Shown: piece after piece, positions 62,034 through 64,000 of the stretch
Position numbering within the stretch: the stretch's first letter is position 1
Layout: each line of letters begins with the position of its first letter
Assembly: GCF_020731145.1 (NCBI RefSeq)
Contig: NZ_JAJFZN010000001.1
Span: 496,001-560,000 of the forward strand
Length of the DNA: 64,000 bases
From: Sneathiella sp. HT1-7
GTDB lineage: Bacteria > Pseudomonadota > Alphaproteobacteria > Sneathiellales > Sneathiellaceae
Direction: 5' to 3'
The notes under the pieces: model-generated
Told to the model about the DNA's origin: nothing
Seen by the model: only the letters and a program-made list of their open reading frames with translations
The model's database searches: none
Position numbers and translations under genes: made by a program

Positions 62034-62939
62034 ATGGAAACTCTGATTGGCGACGGTGCCGTTACAAGCGATGACTTGATCAAGGATGGCTCTACAGAGG
62101 GCTTTATGCAGGACGTGGTCGAGGCGAGCAAGGAGACTCTGGTCCTTGTTGATCTCTGGGCACCTTGGTGCGGCCCGTGCAAACAGCTTGGCCCAATGAT
62201 TGAAAAGGTAGTCACCGACGCGAAAGGCACCGTTAAGCTCGTCAAGATTGATATTGACCAGCACCCGCAGATCGCCCAGAGCCTCCAGGTACAATCCATC
62301 CCGGCGGTATTCGCCTTTAAAGATGGTCAGCCTGTAGACGGCTTCATGGGCGCGCTGCCGGAAAGCAAGATCAAGGAATTTGTGGAGAAGCATGCGGGTC
62401 CAATTGGGCCGTCCCCAATCGACGAAGCATACGGCTCCGGCACGGAAGCATTAGAGGCAGGGGACACGGAAGTCGCACTCACCGCCTTCGCAAAAATACT
62501 GGAACTGGACCCGGACCATGTTGATGCAAAAGCGCAGCTTGCCCGGGTATATGTCAAGCTCGGGGAACTTGACGCCGCCAAGAGCCTGATGGCTACACTT
62601 CCGGAAGACGTCAAGCAAACCCCCGCCGTTACAGCCGCGCTCGCCGCTATCTCAATCGCTGAAAATGCGGCAGATGCCGGCGAACTGGAACCGCTCCGCC
62701 AAAAGGTTGAGGAGAACCCCGATGACCTTGCAGCCCGACTTGAATACGGAATTGCGCTCGCGGGCAGTGCCGACTATGAAGCCGGCGGGGCAGAGTTTCT
62801 GGAAATTATCCGCCGGGACCGGGACTGGAATGAGGCCGCAGGACGGCAGGAACTCCTCAAAATGCTGGAAGTGATGGGGCCGGCTGACCCGCTTACCAAA
62901 AGCCTTCGTCGGCAACTGTCATCGATCCTATTCGCATGA
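62034..62939 (+). CDS. Thioredoxin-TPR co-chaperone, YbbN-like
   Basis: The 301-residue protein has an N-terminal thioredoxin domain with an intact CGPC active site in VDLWAPWCGPCKQLGPMIE (about 41-59) and a C-terminal helical TPR region (EVALTAFAKILELDPDHVDA, LEYGIALAGSADYEAGG). It resembles CnoX/YbbN, which holds oxidatively damaged proteins for GroEL or DnaK; unlike E. coli YbbN it keeps both active-site cysteines. Its stop overlaps the next start by 4 nt. Confidence 0.9.
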   Translation: METLIGDGAVTSDDLIKDGSTEGFMQDVVEASKETLVLVDLWAPWCGPCKQLGPMIEKVVTDAKGTVKLVKIDIDQHPQIAQSLQVQSIPAVFAFKDGQPVDGFMGALPESKIKEFVEKHAGPIGPSPIDEAYGSGTEALEAGDTEVALTAFAKILELDPDHVDAKAQLARVYVKLGELDAAKSLMATLPEDVKQTPAVTAALAAISIAENAADAGELEPLRQKVEENPDDLAARLEYGIALAGSADYEAGGAEFLEIIRRDRDWNEAAGRQELLKMLEVMGPADPLTKSLRRQLSSILFA

Positions 62940-63595
62940 CGGACACGGGCGCAAATACAGGACTGGAAGAACTTCCGACTGCCCTGCCGATCTTTCCATT
63001 GACCGGCGCCCTTCTGTTGACGAATGGACATTTACCGCTGAATATTTTCGAGCCGCGCTACCTTGCCATGGTGCAGGACGCTATGGCAACGCATCGCCTG
63101 ATCGGCATGATCCAGCCGCGCGACCCAGAAACCAACCATATGACTCCAGAGACCTACCAAATTGGCTGCGCCGGTAAGATCTGCGAATATGGCGAACTAC
63201 CGAATGGAATGCTACGCATTACACTGGAAGGCATTTGCAGATTCGAAGTTATTGAAGAACTCAATGTGGCCACGCCCTACCGACAAGTTAAAGCGGCGTA
63301 CCGCAAATTCATTCATGATATGGAACCGCTACAACAAAATTGCGTGGATCGCTTGGCCCTGCACGAAGCATTGCATCATTTTCTGGAATTTGAAGAAGAG
63401 GCTAGCGACTGGCAAACTCTCGACCATCTGGACGACGATAGCCTGGTAAATTCCCTTTCCATGATCTGCCCCTTTTCCCCTGTCGAAAAACAGGCTCTGC
63501 TTGAAGCTGTAGATATTTCAGCCAGATCAGATTTGTTGATCAGCCTGCTGCAAATGATGCTCCAACAGGTAGAAACACACCGCACCGTGCAATAA
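62936..63595 (+). CDS. LON peptidase substrate-binding (LON N-terminal-like) domain protein
   Basis: The 219-residue protein has only the N-terminal LON domain (LPIFPLTGALLLTNGHLPLNIFEPRYLAMVQDAM), with no ATPase or protease part, as in the stand-alone family found widely in alphaproteobacteria. It probably binds peptides or acts as an adaptor. It is coupled to the thioredoxin gene by ATGA. Confidence 0.88.
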   Translation: MTDTGANTGLEELPTALPIFPLTGALLLTNGHLPLNIFEPRYLAMVQDAMATHRLIGMIQPRDPETNHMTPETYQIGCAGKICEYGELPNGMLRITLEGICRFEVIEELNVATPYRQVKAAYRKFIHDMEPLQQNCVDRLALHEALHHFLEFEEEASDWQTLDHLDDDSLVNSLSMICPFSPVEKQALLEAVDISARSDLLISLLQMMLQQVETHRTVQ

Positions 63596-63616
63596 CCTCT
63601 ACTTAAAGAGACACCC

Positions 63617-63817
63617 ATGTCCGACAACAAGACGTTAGCCGTTGATCCAAAACTTCTAGAGATCCTTGTCTGCCCCCTCACCAAGGGACCATTGATTTTT
63701 GATCGGGAGAATAATGAGCTAGTCAGTAAGAGTGCAAATCTCGCCTACCCGATACGAAACGGCATTCCCATCATGCTCGTGGATGAAGCACGCGAGATTG
63801 ACGAGACGACGGGCTAA
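63617..63817 (+). CDS. Trm112-like zinc-binding protein
   Basis: The 66-residue protein has [16 protein letters not shown] and [20 protein letters not shown], the family signature of Trm112/DUF343. Eukaryotic and archaeal relatives activate methyltransferases; the bacterial role is less clear. It follows the LON-domain gene by 21 nt, and its stop overlaps the next start (TAATG). Confidence 0.93.
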   Translation: MSDNKTLAVDPKLLEILVCPLTKGPLIFDRENNELVSKSANLAYPIRNGIPIMLVDEAREIDETTG

Positions 63818-64000
63818 TGAGCGGTGAAATTTATGACGAGGCAGGTCGCCCGAAACCGACCGAGGTCCGCCTGAAAAAAGCTGAGAAAACGTTGGCTGTT
63901 TCGTTCGAAGATGGCCATTCATTCCAATTCCCGGCAGAGCTTTTACGCGTGGAAAGCCCCTCCGCGGAGGTTCAGGGCCACGGGGCAAGCCAAAAACAGA
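63817..64000 (+). CDS. DUF971 domain-containing protein (partial, 5' end)
   Basis: The first 61 codons are present and the gene runs off the right edge. It begins [19 protein letters not shown] and continues SFEDGHSFQFPAELLRVESP, matching DUF971, the gamma-butyrobetaine-hydroxylase-like N-terminal domain linked in some species to iron-sulfur or molybdenum cofactor proteins. It begins in the Trm112 stop codon. Confidence 0.85.
   Translation, partial: MSGEIYDEAGRPKPTEVRLKKAEKTLAVSFEDGHSFQFPAELLRVESPSAEVQGHGASQKQ

Noticed and set aside
1-64000. CRISPR arrays and insertion sequences
   Set aside because: No regularly spaced repeats with unique spacers and no transposase motifs were found; repeats in the window are the tRNA-Gly copies and short operator-like sites.

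Overview
The window is a contiguous piece of an alphaproteobacterial chromosome. Support for this comes from the dapF-mtaB-ftsY-yciB block, a ffh-rpsP-rimM block, a single-locus System I cytochrome c maturation operon, a urease locus fused to an urt urea-transport operon, and proteins such as DUF1223, DUF4197, CcmI with TPRs and a YbbN-type thioredoxin. The composition is moderately GC-rich apart from one AT-rich island. A marine or soil alphaproteobacterium (for example Sneathiella-like or Rhodospirillales-like) is a guess; the sequence alone does not fix the genus.

Layout. 1-2231 (minus): rimM (partial), rpsP, ffh, with a terminator-like hairpin in the ffh leader. 2469-6960 (plus): dapF, mtaB, ftsY, yciB and a DUF3445 haem oxygenase-like gene, nearly all translationally coupled. 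6957-15551 (minus): DUF4197, a NUDIX hydrolase, then the complete cytochrome c maturation operon read ccmA-B-C-D-E-F-dsbE-ccmH-ccmI. 15818-20241 (plus): acnA (TTG start) with a strong terminator, a DUF1223 protein and a NUDIX protein. 20242-31174 (mostly minus): an unknown coiled-coil protein and lipoprotein pair, htpG with a heat-shock-type promoter, a HutC-like GntR regulator, a stand-alone AAA ATPase, a GcvR-like ACT protein, a small haem-copper-oxidase-like membrane protein, an M14 carboxypeptidase, zntB, a MscS channel and an orphan mqsA. 31295-41916 (minus): one twelve-gene operon urtABCDE-ureDABCEFG, driven by an almost perfect sigma-54 promoter, which imports urea and hydrolyses it under nitrogen control.

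42271-52003: secreted alpha/beta hydrolase, cold-shock protein, arfB, a formate/nitrite transporter, DUF465, DoxX, and a small acyl-CoA catabolic cluster (quinone oxidoreductase, double-HxlR regulator, AMP-dependent acyl-CoA synthetase, crotonase, PaaI thioesterase). The double-domain regulator faces a 22-bp-period direct repeat in its own promoter, which fits its duplicated architecture.

52006-61218: an island built onto the 3' end of tRNA-Gly(GCC). The intact tRNA lies at 61144-61218 (minus). An 88-bp direct repeat containing the 3' 46 nt of the tRNA and its terminator flanks an AT-rich element of about 8 kb (53191-61189). The element carries a tyrosine integrase, an 806-residue DUF4062/helical-repeat protein, a 485-residue unknown protein with a HEPN-like C-terminal motif, and a 524-residue protein whose motifs match the palm core of family A polymerases. 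A third, older terminator copy at 52006 and an inverted partial tRNA-Gly at 60958 point to repeated insertions at this site. This is the most likely place for an undescribed defence or mobile-element system. 61377-64000 (plus) returns to core genes: ybaK, a YbbN-type thioredoxin, a LON-substrate-binding protein, a Trm112-like protein and the start of a DUF971 protein.
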